From contig PLTZ01000019.1 of the NCBI GenBank assembly GCA_003164715.1, positions 84,419 to 148,418 of the forward strand: 64,000 bases of DNA, written 5' to 3'. A program made the position numbers and the translations under genes. Positions 35,878 through 47,460 of the stretch are shown in pieces; the first letter of the stretch is position 1, and each line of letters opens with the position of its first letter. Origin of the DNA: Opitutaceae bacterium (GTDB taxonomy: Bacteria; Verrucomicrobiota; Verrucomicrobiia; Opitutales; Opitutaceae). The notes beneath the pieces were generated by a model that ran no database searches, had not been told where the DNA came from, and worked only from the letters and a program-made list of their open reading frames with translations.

Positions 35878-37608
35878 ATGGCCACCGTCCGCATCCTGCC
35901 CGAGCGCGTCGCCAACCAGATTGCGGCGGGCGAGGTGATCGAGCGGCCAGCGGCGGCCGTGAAGGAGCTTGTCGAGAACGCGCTGGACGCGGGCGCGACA
36001 CGGATAACCGTGGAGTTCGCGCACGCCGGCCGCTCCCTCATCCGGGTCGACGACAACGGGAGCGGAATGGCGCCGGAGGACGCCCGGTTGGCCCTCGAGC
36101 GCCATGCGACCAGCAAGATTTCCGACACGGCCGACCTCGACCGCCTCTCCAGCTTCGGCTTCCGCGGCGAGGCGCTTCCCTCGATCGCGAGCGTGTCGCG
36201 CTTCACGCTCCAGACCCGCGAGGCCGGCCGCGATTCCGGAACCGAGATCGTGGTGAATGCGGGCCGCGTGATCCATGAGAAGGCGTGCGGCCGGCCAGTG
36301 GGCACGCGCATCGAGGTCGAGCGCCTCTTCGAGCCCGTGCCGGCGCGGCGCAAGTTCCTGAAGTCCGACCGGACCGAGGCCGGCCACATCGTGAACTGCG
36401 TCCGCCTGTATGCGCTCGCCTGCCCCCGGACGGCGTTCGCTCTGTACGAGGACGGCCGGGAGATCTTCAGGTCGCCCGAATGCCCGGGCCTCGCCGACCG
36501 CGTGGCCGAGATCTTCGGCGGGCAGGCGGCCGAGGGCCTGCTTGCGCTCGACTACGCGGAGTCCGGACTGAGGCTGACGGGCCTGATCGGGCGCCCGGGC
36601 ACCGGGCGCCCGACCCGCCATGACATGGTCGTGTTCGTCAACTCGCGCCCGGTCGACAGCAGGACGCTGAACGGGGCCCTGATGGAGAGCTACCGGGAGT
36701 CGCTGCCCCAGGGCCGCTTCCCGGTCGCGTTCGCGTTCCTCGAATGCAGCCCTGCGGAAGTCGACGTGAACGTCCATCCGGCCAAGCGCGAGGTGCGGTT
36801 TCGCAGCGAGGCCATCGTCCGCGGGTTCGTGATCCGCGCGGTTCTTTCGCGGCTGAGGGAATGGGCCGCGCAGGCGGCCCCGGCCGGAGTGGCGTCTGCG
36901 CCTATCGGCCTTGCGGCCCCGCTGCCCGCCCCGTTCCAGGGGTGGGTGGGCGAGCCGGCTCCGCGGGCGCCTTGGGATCCGGCCGCCTCCGCCACGAGCG
37001 CGCCGGCGGCCGCCGAGGTTCCGAGGCAGATCGCTCACGACTGGCGGTTCGTGGGGACGGCGCTGGGAGGCTACGCGGTCTTCGAGAGCGCCCAGGGCCT
37101 TGTCCTTCTCGACCGCCGCGCGGCGCACGAGCGGGTCTGGTACGAGCGCCTGAGGAGCCAGTTCAGGGCGGGAGAGGTGCCCGTCCAGCGCCTGCTCCTG
37201 CCCGTCTCCGTAGAGCTTAACCCGGTGGCGTCGGCGGTCCTGACGGACCACCTGGCGTTCGTCCGCGGCCACGGCATGGAAATAGCCGAGTTCGGGAGGA
37301 ACTTCTTCCGCATCGAGGCCCTCCCGGCCTGGATGGAGCCCGGCGACGCCGAGGCGTTCATTCGCGACCTTGTCGGGGCCCTGCGCGAGGGGCGGATGCC
37401 GGCGGCCGACACCGACCTCGCCCGCGACGAGTTTGCACGGCTTGCGGCGGCGAAGGCCGTGCGCCTGCCCCCGGCGGCGGGGGAGGCGGAGTCGTTTGCG
37501 CTTCTGCGGGAGCTCTTCGCCACCTCGTCGCCCATCGCGAGCCCCTCGGGGCGCCCGACGTACGTCGAAATCGGCCATGGCGAGCTCGCCAGGCGGTTCC
37601 AAATATAG
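35878..37608 (+). CDS. mutL: DNA mismatch repair protein MutL
   Basis: IRILPERVANQIAAGEVIERPAAAVKELVENALDAGAT, GFRGEALPSIASVSRF, NVHPAKREVRF. Confidence 0.97.
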   Translation: MATVRILPERVANQIAAGEVIERPAAAVKELVENALDAGATRITVEFAHAGRSLIRVDDNGSGMAPEDARLALERHATSKISDTADLDRLSSFGFRGEALPSIASVSRFTLQTREAGRDSGTEIVVNAGRVIHEKACGRPVGTRIEVERLFEPVPARRKFLKSDRTEAGHIVNCVRLYALACPRTAFALYEDGREIFRSPECPGLADRVAEIFGGQAAEGLLALDYAESGLRLTGLIGRPGTGRPTRHDMVVFVNSRPVDSRTLNGALMESYRESLPQGRFPVAFAFLECSPAEVDVNVHPAKREVRFRSEAIVRGFVIRAVLSRLREWAAQAAPAGVASAPIGLAAPLPAPFQGWVGEPAPRAPWDPAASATSAPAAAEVPRQIAHDWRFVGTALGGYAVFESAQGLVLLDRRAAHERVWYERLRSQFRAGEVPVQRLLLPVSVELNPVASAVLTDHLAFVRGHGMEIAEFGRNFFRIEALPAWMEPGDAEAFIRDLVGALREGRMPAADTDLARDEFARLAAAKAVRLPPAAGEAESFALLRELFATSSPIASPSGRPTYVEIGHGELARRFQI

Positions 37609-37682
37609 GGCGGCGGCCATCGTTTTAGCGTGACCGCCGCAACCTGCGGGATGAGGCTGGGACTGGTCGGGTCGACTCTTTC

Positions 37683-40157
37683 ATGGCCACCTTACACAAG
37701 GATATTCACCCACACGATGCTCCGGCGGAGATCATGCGATCTCTCATTCTGCGCCACCTGACCTCGACGCTCGCGCGTTACGCCCCGACCGCGACCCAGA
37801 GGGACTGGTGGGTCGCCGCCTCCCTCGCCGTGCGGGACACGATCCACGAGCGCATGATCGCGACCCAGGGCGTGCACAACTCGAATAACTCGAGGAGGCT
37901 GTACTACTTCTCGATGGAATACCTGATCGGCCGCCTCTTTGAGAGCAACCTGCTGGCGACGGGGCTCACCGAGGCGGTGAGGGCGGCGTTAGCCTCCCTC
38001 GGCGTGGACTTCAACGAGGTGCGCGAGGCGGAGGTCGACATGGGCCTCGGCAACGGGGGCCTGGGACGGCTCGCGGCCTGCTTCCTTGATTCCCTTGCTA
38101 CGCTCGACTACCCGGCCCTCGGGTACGGCATCCACTACGAGTTCGGCCTTTTCCGGCAGGAGATCGTGAACGGCAGCCAGGTGGAGCATCCCGACCGGTG
38201 GATGCTCTTCGGGAGCCCCTGGGAGATCATCCGGGCCGACTTCACGCAGGAGGTTAAGCTCTACGGGCGCGTGGTCAACGCCTTCGACGAGCACGGCGAC
38301 TCGAGGCCCAAATGGGTAGACACGCGGACGATCCTCGGCGTGCCGTGCGACATCTCGGTGGCGGGGTTCGGCACGAAGACGGTCAACCTCCTGCGCCTCT
38401 GGTCGTCGCGGTCGTCCCACGACTTCGACCTGGAGGCGTTCAACTCGGGGGGCTACGTCGATGCCGTCCGCGAGAAGGCGGTCGGCGAGACGGTCTCAAA
38501 GGTCCTCTACCCGAACGACAAGACCGAGAACGGAAAGGAGCTGCGGCTTGTGCAGCAGTACTTCTTCGTCGCCTGCTCGATCCGCGACATCATCCGGCGC
38601 CACTTCCGGACTCCGGGAAACTCTTGGACCAATTTCCCCGACATAGTCGCGATCCAGCTCAACGACACCCACCCGGCGATCGCGGTCGCCGAGCTCATGC
38701 GCATCCTGATCGACGAGGAGGCCATGGAGCTCGAGGCCGCGTGGGACATCACGACGCGGACGCTCGCGTACACGAACCACACGCTCCTGCCCGAGGCGCT
38801 GGAGAAGTGGGGGGTGCCGCTCTTCGAACGGGTGCTGCCGCGTCACCTGCAGATCATCTTTGACATCAATGTCCGCATCATGGCCCTCTGCGAGGCGAAG
38901 TGGCCGGGCGACGACGGCAAGAAGCGGGCCTGCTCGCTCATCGAGGAGAACGGCCAGAAGATGGTGAGGATGGCGCACCTTGCCGTCGTCGGCACTCACG
39001 CCGTGAACGGAGTGGCGGCGCTCCACACCGAACTCCTTCGCAAGAACCTCTTCCCGGAGTTCGACGCCCTCTACCCGGGCAAGTTCCAGAACAAGACGAA
39101 TGGCATCACCCCGAGGCGGTGGCTCCTCCAATGCAACGAGCGCCTCGCGTCCCTCATCACCCGGACCCTCGGCGGCGAAGCCTGGGTGCGCGACCTCGAC
39201 CTGCTCCGCGGCCTTGAGAAGTTCGCCGACGACGCCGGGTTCCGCCGCGAGTTCATTGAGGTGAAGCGCGCGAACAAGGCGGACCTCGCGCAGGTGATCC
39301 TGTCCGAGTGCGGGATCACCGTCTCGCCGGACGCGATCTTCGACGTGCAGATCAAGCGGCTGCACGAGTACAAGCGCCAGCACCTCAACCTGCTCCACAT
39401 CCTCGCCCTCTACCGGCGCCTCCTGCACAACCCCGCGCTCGATATCACGCCGCGGGTGTTCATCTTCGGCGCAAAGGCCGCCCCGGGTTACGACGTGGCG
39501 AAGAACCTCATCCGTGCGATCAACGTCATCGGCGCCCGGATAAACTCCGACGGCAGGATCAAGGGCAAGATCAAGGTGGCGTTCCTCCCGAACTACCGAG
39601 TTTCTCTTGCCGAGAAGATCGTGCCCGCGGCGGATGTGTCGGAGCAAATCTCGACGGCCGGCAAGGAGGCGTCGGGAACGGGGAACATGAAGCTGGCGCT
39701 CAACGGGGCGCTCACCATCGGCACCCTCGACGGCGCGAACATCGAGATCCGCGAAGAAGTTGGCGACGAGAACATCTTCATCTTCGGGATGACTGTGGAG
39801 GAGGTCGAGGCGCTGCGGGCCAAGGGTTACAATCCCTGGGAGTTTTACCGTAACGACGAGGAGCTTCGCGCGATCGTCGACTGGCTGGGCAGCGACTACT
39901 GGACGCCGGGCGAGCAGGGCGCGTTCGCCGCGGTCCACGGAACCCTCCTTTCCGGGGGCGATCCGTTCATGGTCCTTGCGGACTTCAGGGCGTACAGCGA
40001 CTGCCAGATTCGGGTGGACGCGGCGTTCCGCGACCGCGAAGGGTGGGCGCGCATGGCGATCCTCAACACGGCCCGCGTCGGAAAGTTCTCGAGCGACCGC
40101 ACCATCCGCGAGTACGCGAAGGACATCTGGAGCCTGACGCCCGAGCGCATCCCGTGA
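37683..40157 (+). CDS. glgP: glycogen/starch/alpha-glucan phosphorylase
   Basis: [78 protein letters not shown]. Confidence 0.97.
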   Translation: MATLHKDIHPHDAPAEIMRSLILRHLTSTLARYAPTATQRDWWVAASLAVRDTIHERMIATQGVHNSNNSRRLYYFSMEYLIGRLFESNLLATGLTEAVRAALASLGVDFNEVREAEVDMGLGNGGLGRLAACFLDSLATLDYPALGYGIHYEFGLFRQEIVNGSQVEHPDRWMLFGSPWEIIRADFTQEVKLYGRVVNAFDEHGDSRPKWVDTRTILGVPCDISVAGFGTKTVNLLRLWSSRSSHDFDLEAFNSGGYVDAVREKAVGETVSKVLYPNDKTENGKELRLVQQYFFVACSIRDIIRRHFRTPGNSWTNFPDIVAIQLNDTHPAIAVAELMRILIDEEAMELEAAWDITTRTLAYTNHTLLPEALEKWGVPLFERVLPRHLQIIFDINVRIMALCEAKWPGDDGKKRACSLIEENGQKMVRMAHLAVVGTHAVNGVAALHTELLRKNLFPEFDALYPGKFQNKTNGITPRRWLLQCNERLASLITRTLGGEAWVRDLDLLRGLEKFADDAGFRREFIEVKRANKADLAQVILSECGITVSPDAIFDVQIKRLHEYKRQHLNLLHILALYRRLLHNPALDITPRVFIFGAKAAPGYDVAKNLIRAINVIGARINSDGRIKGKIKVAFLPNYRVSLAEKIVPAADVSEQISTAGKEASGTGNMKLALNGALTIGTLDGANIEIREEVGDENIFIFGMTVEEVEALRAKGYNPWEFYRNDEELRAIVDWLGSDYWTPGEQGAFAAVHGTLLSGGDPFMVLADFRAYSDCQIRVDAAFRDREGWARMAILNTARVGKFSSDRTIREYAKDIWSLTPERIP

Positions 40158-40273
40158 CGTTTCCTGGGGCGCCGGCGGCCCGTCGGCATCCGGCGCATTG
40201 CATGTTGCCATTCCGCCCCCAAGAGGAAAACTCCCGAGACCTTCGGACAGCCGTTCAAACCGAACCCCTATAA

Positions 40274-41524
40274 ATGAGCGTCAAGAGCCGCCTGATCATC
40301 CTGAATTTTCTGCAGTTCTTCGTCTGGGGCACCTGGCTCATCTCGTTCGGAGGCTACCTCATCTCGGTGCTGAAATTTACCGGGGGCCAGGTCGGAAGCA
40401 TCTACTCGACGATGGGCCTGGCGTCGCTGTTCATGCCGGGCCTGCTCGGGATCGTCGCCGACCGGTGGGTCAACGCGGAGCGGGTGCATGGACTCTGCCA
40501 CATCGCCGGTGCGGCCATGCTCTTGCTGGCCTCCACGATAAAGGACCCGGCCGCGATGTATTGGGTGATGCTCCTGAATTCCATGGTCTACATGCCGACC
40601 ATCGCGCTCAACAACACGGTCTCATACGGCGTTCTCGCCTCCGCGGGTTTCGACGTCGTGAAGCACTTCCCGCCGATCCGCGTGTGGGGCACGGTGGGCT
40701 TCGTCGCGGCGATGTGGGTTGTGGACCTGCTGGGATGGTCGGTGAGCCCGCTGCAGCTCTACATGGCCGCCGCCTCCGCGCTGGCGCTCGGGATCTACGC
40801 GTTCACGCTTCCCGCCTGCCCCCGGAGCACCGCCGGGAGGTCGGCCTCGCTCGCCTCGGCGCTCGGACTCGACGCGTTCGTCCTTTTCAAGAAGGGTCAG
40901 ATGGCGGTCTTCCTGGTCTTCGCCCTGCTCATCGGGGCGGCGCTGCAGATCACGAACACGTTCGGGGAGCCGTTCCTTCACGACTTCAAGGGCGCCTACG
41001 CGAACTCGTTCGCGGTGGCCCATCCGGGGCTCCTGATGTCGGTCTCCCAGATCTCGGAGACGCTCTTCATCCTGACGATCCCTTTCTTCCTCGGGAAGCT
41101 GGGCATCAAGAGGATCATGATGATCAGCATCTGCGCCTGGGTGCTGCGGTTCGGCCTTTTCGGCATCGGCAACCCGGGCAGCGGCCTGGTCCTCTTGGTG
41201 CTCTCGATGATCATCTACGGGATGGCCTTCGACTTCTTTAACATCTCGGGCTCGCTGTTCGTCGAGCTAGAGGCCGAGCCGCGCATCCGGGCGAGCGCGC
41301 AGGGCCTCTTCATGATCATGACCAACGGATTCGGGGCGCTCATCGGCGGGCTCATCAGCGGCCGGGTCGTCGACCATTTCACCGTGGACGGGGTCAGGAA
41401 TTGGCAGAGCATCTGGTTCGTGTTCTCCGGCTACGCGCTACTGCTGGCCCTGGTCTTCCCGTTTGCCTTCAGATACAAGCACAAGGCCGTGAAGGCGCCG
41501 GAAACCATGCTGGAACCCATCTGA
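40274..41524 (+). CDS. MFS transporter, nucleoside:H+ symporter (NupG-like) family
   Basis: LNFLQFFVWGTWLISFGGYL...IYSTMGLASLFMPGLLGIVADRW; 12-TM profile. Confidence 0.85.
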   Translation: MSVKSRLIILNFLQFFVWGTWLISFGGYLISVLKFTGGQVGSIYSTMGLASLFMPGLLGIVADRWVNAERVHGLCHIAGAAMLLLASTIKDPAAMYWVMLLNSMVYMPTIALNNTVSYGVLASAGFDVVKHFPPIRVWGTVGFVAAMWVVDLLGWSVSPLQLYMAAASALALGIYAFTLPACPRSTAGRSASLASALGLDAFVLFKKGQMAVFLVFALLIGAALQITNTFGEPFLHDFKGAYANSFAVAHPGLLMSVSQISETLFILTIPFFLGKLGIKRIMMISICAWVLRFGLFGIGNPGSGLVLLVLSMIIYGMAFDFFNISGSLFVELEAEPRIRASAQGLFMIMTNGFGALIGGLISGRVVDHFTVDGVRNWQSIWFVFSGYALLLALVFPFAFRYKHKAVKAPETMLEPI

Positions 41525-41604
41525 GCACGGCGGGCGCAGGTGGCGGCGAGGCCCCCTTGCCGCGATCCCTCCGCGCCCCGCATCCGGAAGGATATCGCGC
41601 AAAC

Positions 41605-42138
41605 ATGACCCTCGAGGAACGACTGCAACGCCACCTGGGCCGCACGCCCGACACCGCGGGGGCCGCCTTCATCGCCGACAGCGCCACCGTGGTGGGCGAC
41701 GTCGTCCTCGGGGCGAAGGCGAGCGTGTTCTACGGCGCCGTGCTGCGCGGGGACATCAACGTCATCCGGGTCGGCGAGGGCACCAACATCCAGGACAACG
41801 CGATCGTCCACCTCGCCGATGACTACGGCGCCCACATCGGCGCGTGGTGCACGATCGGGCACGCGGCGATTGTCCACGCCTGCACCGTGGGCGACGAGTG
41901 CCTGATCGGCATGGGCGCCATCCTTCTCGACGGGGCGGTCATCGGGGAGCGCTCGATCGTCGGGGCGCATGCGCTGGTCCCGCAGCGGTTTGAATGCCCC
42001 CCCGGCTCGCTCGTGTACGGTTCGCCCGCGCGCGTGGTCCGGCCGCTCACGCAGGAGGCGAGGGACGGGCTCCGCAAGTGGGCCGAAAAGTACGTCGGGG
42101 TGGCGACGGCCCACGCTGCGCGCGCCAGGAGGCGCTAG
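41605..42138 (+). CDS. gamma carbonic anhydrase-like hexapeptide-repeat protein
   Basis: SVFYGAVLRGDINVIRVGEGTNIQDNAIVH...CTIGHAAIVHACTVGDECLIGMGAILLDGAVIG. Confidence 0.9.
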   Translation: MTLEERLQRHLGRTPDTAGAAFIADSATVVGDVVLGAKASVFYGAVLRGDINVIRVGEGTNIQDNAIVHLADDYGAHIGAWCTIGHAAIVHACTVGDECLIGMGAILLDGAVIGERSIVGAHALVPQRFECPPGSLVYGSPARVVRPLTQEARDGLRKWAEKYVGVATAHAARARRR

Positions 42139-42630
42139 CTAGCGCTCAAGAGTGAGGAACGTGTAGCGGAAGTTCTCGTCCGAGCTGTCGCGCCGCGACA
42201 CCTCGCGCCACGCCAGGTGCCTCCATTCGGGAAAATACCGGTCGCCCAGCACCTCAGCGTGGACCAGCGTGAGGTGGAGCCGCATCGGCCGGTCGAGCGC
42301 TAGGACCTCCTCGAAGATCCGCTCGCCCCCGTTTACATAGATCTCCCCGGGCATCGTCTCGGCGATTGCGAGCGCCGCCGGCACGGAACGGGCGACCCGC
42401 ACGCCCCCCGCCTCGAGCGAGGGGTCGCTCGTGACCACGATCAGGCGCCGGCCGTCCTCACGGGCCCGCGGCCACGTCTGGTAGCAGATCCGCCCCAGGA
42501 CGATGGTCTTCCCGGCGGTCTGCTCGTGGAAGAACGTGAGATCCTCGGGGATCCTCCAGGGCAGGCGGTTGGCGCGCCCCATGACGCGGTTCTCGGCGCA
42601 GGCCACCATCAGGTTGATCATCTTCGGCAT
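42139..42630 (-). CDS. folA: dihydrofolate reductase
   Basis: NLMVACAENRVMGRANRLPWRIPEDLTFFHEQTAGKTIVLGR...IYVNGGERIFEEVL. Confidence 0.93.
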   Translation of the reverse strand: MPKMINLMVACAENRVMGRANRLPWRIPEDLTFFHEQTAGKTIVLGRICYQTWPRAREDGRRLIVVTSDPSLEAGGVRVARSVPAALAIAETMPGEIYVNGGERIFEEVLALDRPMRLHLTLVHAEVLGDRYFPEWRHLAWREVSRRDSSDENFRYTFLTLER

Positions 42631-42737
42631 CGGGCCCGTGCATGGCGCAAACCGGGGCCTTTTCCAAGCCCCCTTGCACGACCACCGCGCGATTCGTTGC
42701 CACTTGTCACGCGGATCGGCCGCCGCATGATCGGGCC

Positions 42738-43826
42738 ATGAAAATTGGAGTCCCCAAAGAGATCAAGATAGGCGAAACGCGCGTGTCGATGACCCCCAGC
42801 CTTTGTCGCCGGTGCGTGTCGCTCGGCGCAAAGGTGCTGATCCAGAAGTCGGCGGGCCTGAGCGCCGGATTCACGGACGCGGAGTACCGCGCCGCCGGGG
42901 CGGCCCTCGTGGCCGATGCCGCCATCGTCTGGAAGTCGGCCGACCTGATCCTCAAGGTGAAGGAGCCCCTAAAGTCGGAGTACGGCCTCCTCCAGGACGG
43001 CCAGGCGCTGTTCACCTACCTGCACCTCGCGGCCGGCCCGGACCTTGCTAAGCTCCTGCTAAAGAAGAGGATCCTTGGGATCGCATACGAGACCGTGGAG
43101 GGATCGGACGGGGCGTTCCCCCTGCTCAAGCCCATGTCCCAGATCGCCGGCCGGCTGGCGATCCAGGTCGGGGCCTATTTCCTCCAGTCCCAGCACGGGG
43201 GCTCGGGCGTCCTCCTTGGCGGCATCCCCGGGACCCTCCCCGGGCATGTCGTCGTGGTCGGCGCGGGCAACTCCGGCGCGCACGCGGTCCAGATGGCCGC
43301 GGGCATGGGCGCCCGCGTCACCGTCCTCGACCTGGACACCCGCAAGCTCGAGGGGCTCGACTCGGAATACCGGGGTCGGGTGGTGACCCTGATGTCGAAC
43401 CTCGCCAACCTGGAAAGCTGCGTGGCCGACGCCGACCTGCTTGTCGGGGCGGTCCTGATCCCTGCGGCTAAGGCCCCCACCGTGGTCACCAGGGCGATGG
43501 TGGCCAAGATGCGGCCGGGAGGCGTCATTGTGGACATCGCCATCGACCAGGGCGGATGCATCGAGAGCATCCGGCCGACGTCGCACAAGGAGCCGGTGTA
43601 CCGGGAGCATGGAATCAACCACTACGCCGTGCCCAACATGCCGGCGCTCGTGGGCCGGACCTCGACCCAGGGCCTCACCCAGGCGACCGAGCCGTACGTG
43701 GCGCTGCTCGTGCAGAAGGGGATCGAGACGGCCCTTGCCGATCACCCGGGGCTAGCCCGGGGCGTCAACACCCGCGACGGGCGGATCACCAATGACGCGG
43801 TCGCCCGTGCCCTCGGCTTCGCCTAG
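42738..43826 (+). CDS. ald: alanine dehydrogenase
   Basis: MKIGVPKEIKIGETRVSMTP...HVVVVGAGNSGAHAVQMAAGMGARVTVLD...VIVDIAIDQGGCIESIRPT. Confidence 0.95.
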   Translation: MKIGVPKEIKIGETRVSMTPSLCRRCVSLGAKVLIQKSAGLSAGFTDAEYRAAGAALVADAAIVWKSADLILKVKEPLKSEYGLLQDGQALFTYLHLAAGPDLAKLLLKKRILGIAYETVEGSDGAFPLLKPMSQIAGRLAIQVGAYFLQSQHGGSGVLLGGIPGTLPGHVVVVGAGNSGAHAVQMAAGMGARVTVLDLDTRKLEGLDSEYRGRVVTLMSNLANLESCVADADLLVGAVLIPAAKAPTVVTRAMVAKMRPGGVIVDIAIDQGGCIESIRPTSHKEPVYREHGINHYAVPNMPALVGRTSTQGLTQATEPYVALLVQKGIETALADHPGLARGVNTRDGRITNDAVARALGFA

Positions 43827-44335
43827 GCGGGGGCGACGATGGAGACCTTCTCCAGCGCGACGCGCTCGATAGGCGTGCTCCTCTCGGAGCCCGCCGTCGG
43901 GACGTTGGCGATCTGCTCGAGGACGTCCACGCCGGACACCAGGTGGCCGAATGCCGTGTACTGGCGGTCGAGGAAGCGGGCGTCGCCGTGACAGATGAAG
44001 AATTGGCTGCCCGCGGAGTCCGGGCTGGAGGAGCGCGCCATCGAGAGCACTCCCCGGACGTGGGGCTTCTCGTTGAATTCGGCCTTGATCGAGTAGCCGG
44101 GCCCGCCCGTGCCCGGGATCCCCTTCTGGCCCTCGCGCGTGTTGGGGCAGCCGCCCTGGATCATGAATCCCTTGATGATCCGGTGGAACGCCGTCCCATC
44201 GTAGAACCCCGCCCGGGCGAGCTTCTTGAAGTTCTCGACCGTCTTGGGGGCGACGTCCGGCCAGAAGGCCACCGTCATTTCACCGTAGGACGTCTTGATG
44301 ACGGCCTGTTCGCCTGGAGTTTGGGTTTCGCTCAT
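43823..44335 (-). CDS. cyclophilin-type peptidyl-prolyl cis-trans isomerase
   Basis: FYDGTAFHRIIKGFMIQGGCPNTREGQKGIPGTGGPGYSIKAEF...SQFFICHGDARFLDRQYTAFGHL. Confidence 0.93.
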   Translation of the reverse strand: MSETQTPGEQAVIKTSYGEMTVAFWPDVAPKTVENFKKLARAGFYDGTAFHRIIKGFMIQGGCPNTREGQKGIPGTGGPGYSIKAEFNEKPHVRGVLSMARSSSPDSAGSQFFICHGDARFLDRQYTAFGHLVSGVDVLEQIANVPTAGSERSTPIERVALEKVSIVAPA

Positions 44336-44889
44336 GTGAAGGTCTCGTCGATCAGCTCGCAAAAATAATGGATGAGAAACAGATGGGCCTCCTGTGCGGA
44401 GGCGCTCCGGGCCCCGGCCGGCACGAGCTCGCAGGTGGCGAGGCCCTTCGCCTTGCCGCCCCCCCGGCCGAGGAGGGCGACCGACTGGATCCCGAGGCGC
44501 TTCGCCTCATGGAGGGCCGCGACGATGTTGGCCGAGTTCCCGCTCGAGGTGATCGCGACGACGAGGTCCCCGGGCTTAGCGAGGCCCGCGACCTGGCGGG
44601 CGAAGACGTGCTCGAAGCCGTAGTCGTTGCCGATGCAGGAGAGGAGCGAGCCGTCCGAGGACAGGGCCACGGCCGGCAGGGGGCGCCTCTTGCCGTCGTA
44701 GCGGCCCAGCAGCTCGGTCGCGAAATGGGCCGCCTCGGCGGCGCTGCCGCCGTTGCCGCAGATCAGGAGCTTCCCGCCGCCCCGGAGCGTCCCGAGGATC
44801 AGCTGCGCCGCGGCGTCGATCGCCGGCCGGATGCCGGCGAGGGACTCGAGCGCGCGGAGGGTGTCGGAGAGCGACTTCTCAAACGTCAT
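44332..44889 (-). CDS. gmhA: SIS-domain phosphoheptose isomerase (GmhA-like)
   Basis: [24 protein letters not shown]...[21 protein letters not shown]...[18 protein letters not shown]. Confidence 0.85.
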   Translation of the reverse strand: MTFEKSLSDTLRALESLAGIRPAIDAAAQLILGTLRGGGKLLICGNGGSAAEAAHFATELLGRYDGKRRPLPAVALSSDGSLLSCIGNDYGFEHVFARQVAGLAKPGDLVVAITSSGNSANIVAALHEAKRLGIQSVALLGRGGGKAKGLATCELVPAGARSASAQEAHLFLIHYFCELIDETFT

Positions 44890-44984
44890 GGCGCCATCAA
44901 AGGGGCCTGCGGACTTGCCCGCGACAGAAATTTTCGCCGTTTTGGTCCGATTCCCGCGCCCGCCCACCAGGCCCCCCTCCGCCC

Positions 44985-46082
44985 ATGCTCCTGCGCAAGC
45001 TCACACTGAGGCACTTCCGCAACGTGCCCCACGCGGCACTGCGCTTCGAGGGAAGGCGCCAGTTCTTCGCCGGGCCCAACGGGCAGGGCAAGTCGAACCT
45101 GCTCGAGGCCGCCGGGTTCCTCACGGCGCTGCGCTCGTTCAGGGCTCCCGACGGCCGGCACCTGATCATGCACGACCATCCCGAGGCCGGGATCGCGTGC
45201 GAGGTGGAGCGCGGCGGCTCCGGGCCCGAGCAGGTGACCATCAGGATCCGGCGCGACGGCAAGGAGCTGTGGTACGGCAGTAACCGGGTGACGCGGCTCG
45301 CCGACCACGTCGGGCGCTACCCCACGGTCGTCTTTTCCTCGCACGACCTGCAGCTGATTCGGGGCGCGCCCGCGCTCAGACGCCGGTGGCTCGACCTGAC
45401 GCTTGCGGCCATGGACGCCGACTACCTCATGGCCCTTCAGAGCTACAGCCGGGCCCTGGCCGGCAGGAACAGCCTGCTTAAGAAGGCCGGCGGCGAGCGG
45501 GAGCTGACGGCGTTCGACCGCGCGCTCGCCCCCTCGGGCGCCCGGATCGTGGCGATTCGGGCCGAGCGGGTCGCGGAGCTCGCCTCGGAGACCGCCGCCT
45601 TCTACGGCCGCCTCTGCGGCGGCTCGGAGGACGCTGCGCTGCACTACGACTCCTCCCTCAAGGGGGCCTCGAGCGAGGACCTCCTCAGGCTCCTCGAGTC
45701 GGGAAGGGCGAGGGACCTGCAGATGGGGACGACGCTGGTCGGCCCCCACCGCGACGACCTGCGCTTCGACGTGCGCGGCTGCGACGCCAGGGACTTCGCG
45801 TCGGAGGGGCAGCAGCGCAGCGTCACGCTCGCGCTGCGCCTGGGCCAGGCCTCGTGGTTCCGCAGGCGCTGCGGGGTGCGGCCCGTGTTGCTTGCGGACG
45901 ACGTCCTCGGCGAGCTCGATCCGGCGAGGCGCGAGCGGTTCTGGGCCGCCCTCGACCGCGAGTCGCAGGTGATCGCGACGGGGACGCGCCTGCCCGATGC
46001 CTGCCTCGGCGAGTGGCAGGTGTTCACGGTTGCCGAGGGAGTGTTCGCGCCCGACAGTGGCGGCATGGGGGGCGCCGTTTGA
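44985..46082 (+). CDS. recF: DNA replication/repair protein RecF
   Basis: [80 protein letters not shown]. Confidence 0.95.
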   Translation: MLLRKLTLRHFRNVPHAALRFEGRRQFFAGPNGQGKSNLLEAAGFLTALRSFRAPDGRHLIMHDHPEAGIACEVERGGSGPEQVTIRIRRDGKELWYGSNRVTRLADHVGRYPTVVFSSHDLQLIRGAPALRRRWLDLTLAAMDADYLMALQSYSRALAGRNSLLKKAGGERELTAFDRALAPSGARIVAIRAERVAELASETAAFYGRLCGGSEDAALHYDSSLKGASSEDLLRLLESGRARDLQMGTTLVGPHRDDLRFDVRGCDARDFASEGQQRSVTLALRLGQASWFRRRCGVRPVLLADDVLGELDPARRERFWAALDRESQVIATGTRLPDACLGEWQVFTVAEGVFAPDSGGMGGAV

Positions 46083-46813
46083 ATTTCAATGCCTGGGAAT
46101 GGGTCCTCGCGGCGCTTGGCGCCCTGCTGGTCGGGGTGGCGAAGACGGGCATCACCGGGCTGAGCCTCCTCTTTGTCGCCGTCTTCGCGGCGATCATGCC
46201 CGCGAGGCGCTCGACCGGCGTCGTCCTGCCGCTCCTGATCCTCGGCGACGTGGTCGCGGTCCTTTTGTACCGGCGGCACGCGCACTGGGGCCATGTGTGG
46301 CGCCTGCTCCCCTGGGCGGCGGCGGGGGTCGTCGCGGGGTACCTGGCCATGGGTCGGATGAACGACCGGCAGACGGGCTTCGCGATCGGGGCGATCGTGG
46401 TCGCGCTCACGTTCCTGCACCTGGCGCGGCGGGCCCGCCCGGGGCTCCCGCAGGAGGAGCGCGCCCGGTGGTTTGCCCCGCTCATCGGCATCCTGGCGGG
46501 CTTCACGACCATCGTCTCCAACGCCGCCGGCCCCCTCATGGTCATTTATCTGCTCGCGATGCGCCTTCCCAAGATGGAATACATGGGCACCGGAGCCGTG
46601 TTCTTCCTGCTATTAAACCTCTTCAAGATCCCCTTCATGGTCGCGCTCGGGCTGATCACGCACGGCAGCCTGGCGCTCAATCTCGCGCTCGCCCCGGCGG
46701 TGATCGCCGGGACGGTGGCCGGGCGGTGGCTCCTGGGACGGATCAACCAGCGCATGTTCGAGAACATCGCGCTCACCCTCACCCTCGTCGCGGCGGCGAG
46801 GATGTTCCTTTGA
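46079..46813 (+). CDS. sulfite exporter TauE/SafE family membrane protein
   Basis: Repeated TM segments; [51 protein letters not shown] start overlapping recF stop (TTGA). Confidence 0.85.
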   Translation: MNFNAWEWVLAALGALLVGVAKTGITGLSLLFVAVFAAIMPARRSTGVVLPLLILGDVVAVLLYRRHAHWGHVWRLLPWAAAGVVAGYLAMGRMNDRQTGFAIGAIVVALTFLHLARRARPGLPQEERARWFAPLIGILAGFTTIVSNAAGPLMVIYLLAMRLPKMEYMGTGAVFFLLLNLFKIPFMVALGLITHGSLALNLALAPAVIAGTVAGRWLLGRINQRMFENIALTLTLVAAARMFL

Positions 46814-46832
46814 CCGCGGCAAGTCCGAGGAG

Positions 46833-47444
46833 ATGGCCATGGCGAGAATGACCTCACGGCAGATGTGGACGGCCAAGCTGCGGGGCGAGCCGGTCCCGGC
46901 GCGCACCGGCGCGCAGGGGCGCGGGCGGCCCGGGGCGGGCGGACCCGCGCCGAAGGCGCCCTTTTGCGGCCTCGTCCTCGGCATCGACCCCTCGCTCCGG
47001 GGCACGGGGCTTGCCCTCGTCGACTTTGAGCGGGGCCGGGCCCCGGTCCTCCTTCGCTGCAGGACCGTGCGCGTCCCCTCCAAAAGGAGCATGGCGGCCG
47101 CGCTTGCCGAGATCCACCGGGCTGTCGAGGAGTTCATCAGGGACGCGTCCGGGATCCGCCATGTCGCGCTTGAGCAGACGATCTATGTCCAGAACTTCCA
47201 GACGGCGCAGATCCTGGGCGCCGCGCGCGGCGCCGCGATCGCGGCGGCGGCCCTGCGGGGGCTGCCCGTGTTCGAGTACCCCCCGCTCCGGGTGAAGCAG
47301 GCCGTCGCCGGCACGGGACGGGCCAGCAAGGAGCAGCTCGCGCGCACCGTCAGGGCGCTTCTCGGTCACGCCCGGATGCTCGCCCCCGACGAGGCGGACG
47401 CGGCGGGCGTGGCGCTCTGCCACGCGTTCTCCTGGCAGCCCTGA
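46833..47444 (+). CDS. ruvC: crossover junction endodeoxyribonuclease RuvC
   Basis: [82 protein letters not shown]. Confidence 0.9.
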   Translation: MAMARMTSRQMWTAKLRGEPVPARTGAQGRGRPGAGGPAPKAPFCGLVLGIDPSLRGTGLALVDFERGRAPVLLRCRTVRVPSKRSMAAALAEIHRAVEEFIRDASGIRHVALEQTIYVQNFQTAQILGAARGAAIAAAALRGLPVFEYPPLRVKQAVAGTGRASKEQLARTVRALLGHARMLAPDEADAAGVALCHAFSWQP

Positions 47445-47460
47445 ACCGCGGCGTCGGGGG

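Noticed and set aside
46833-46965. Additional N-terminal domain on RuvC
   Set aside because: The extra ~45 residues are Arg/Gly/Pro/Ala-rich low complexity and may reflect a mis-set start or an ordinary clade extension; no domain evidence.
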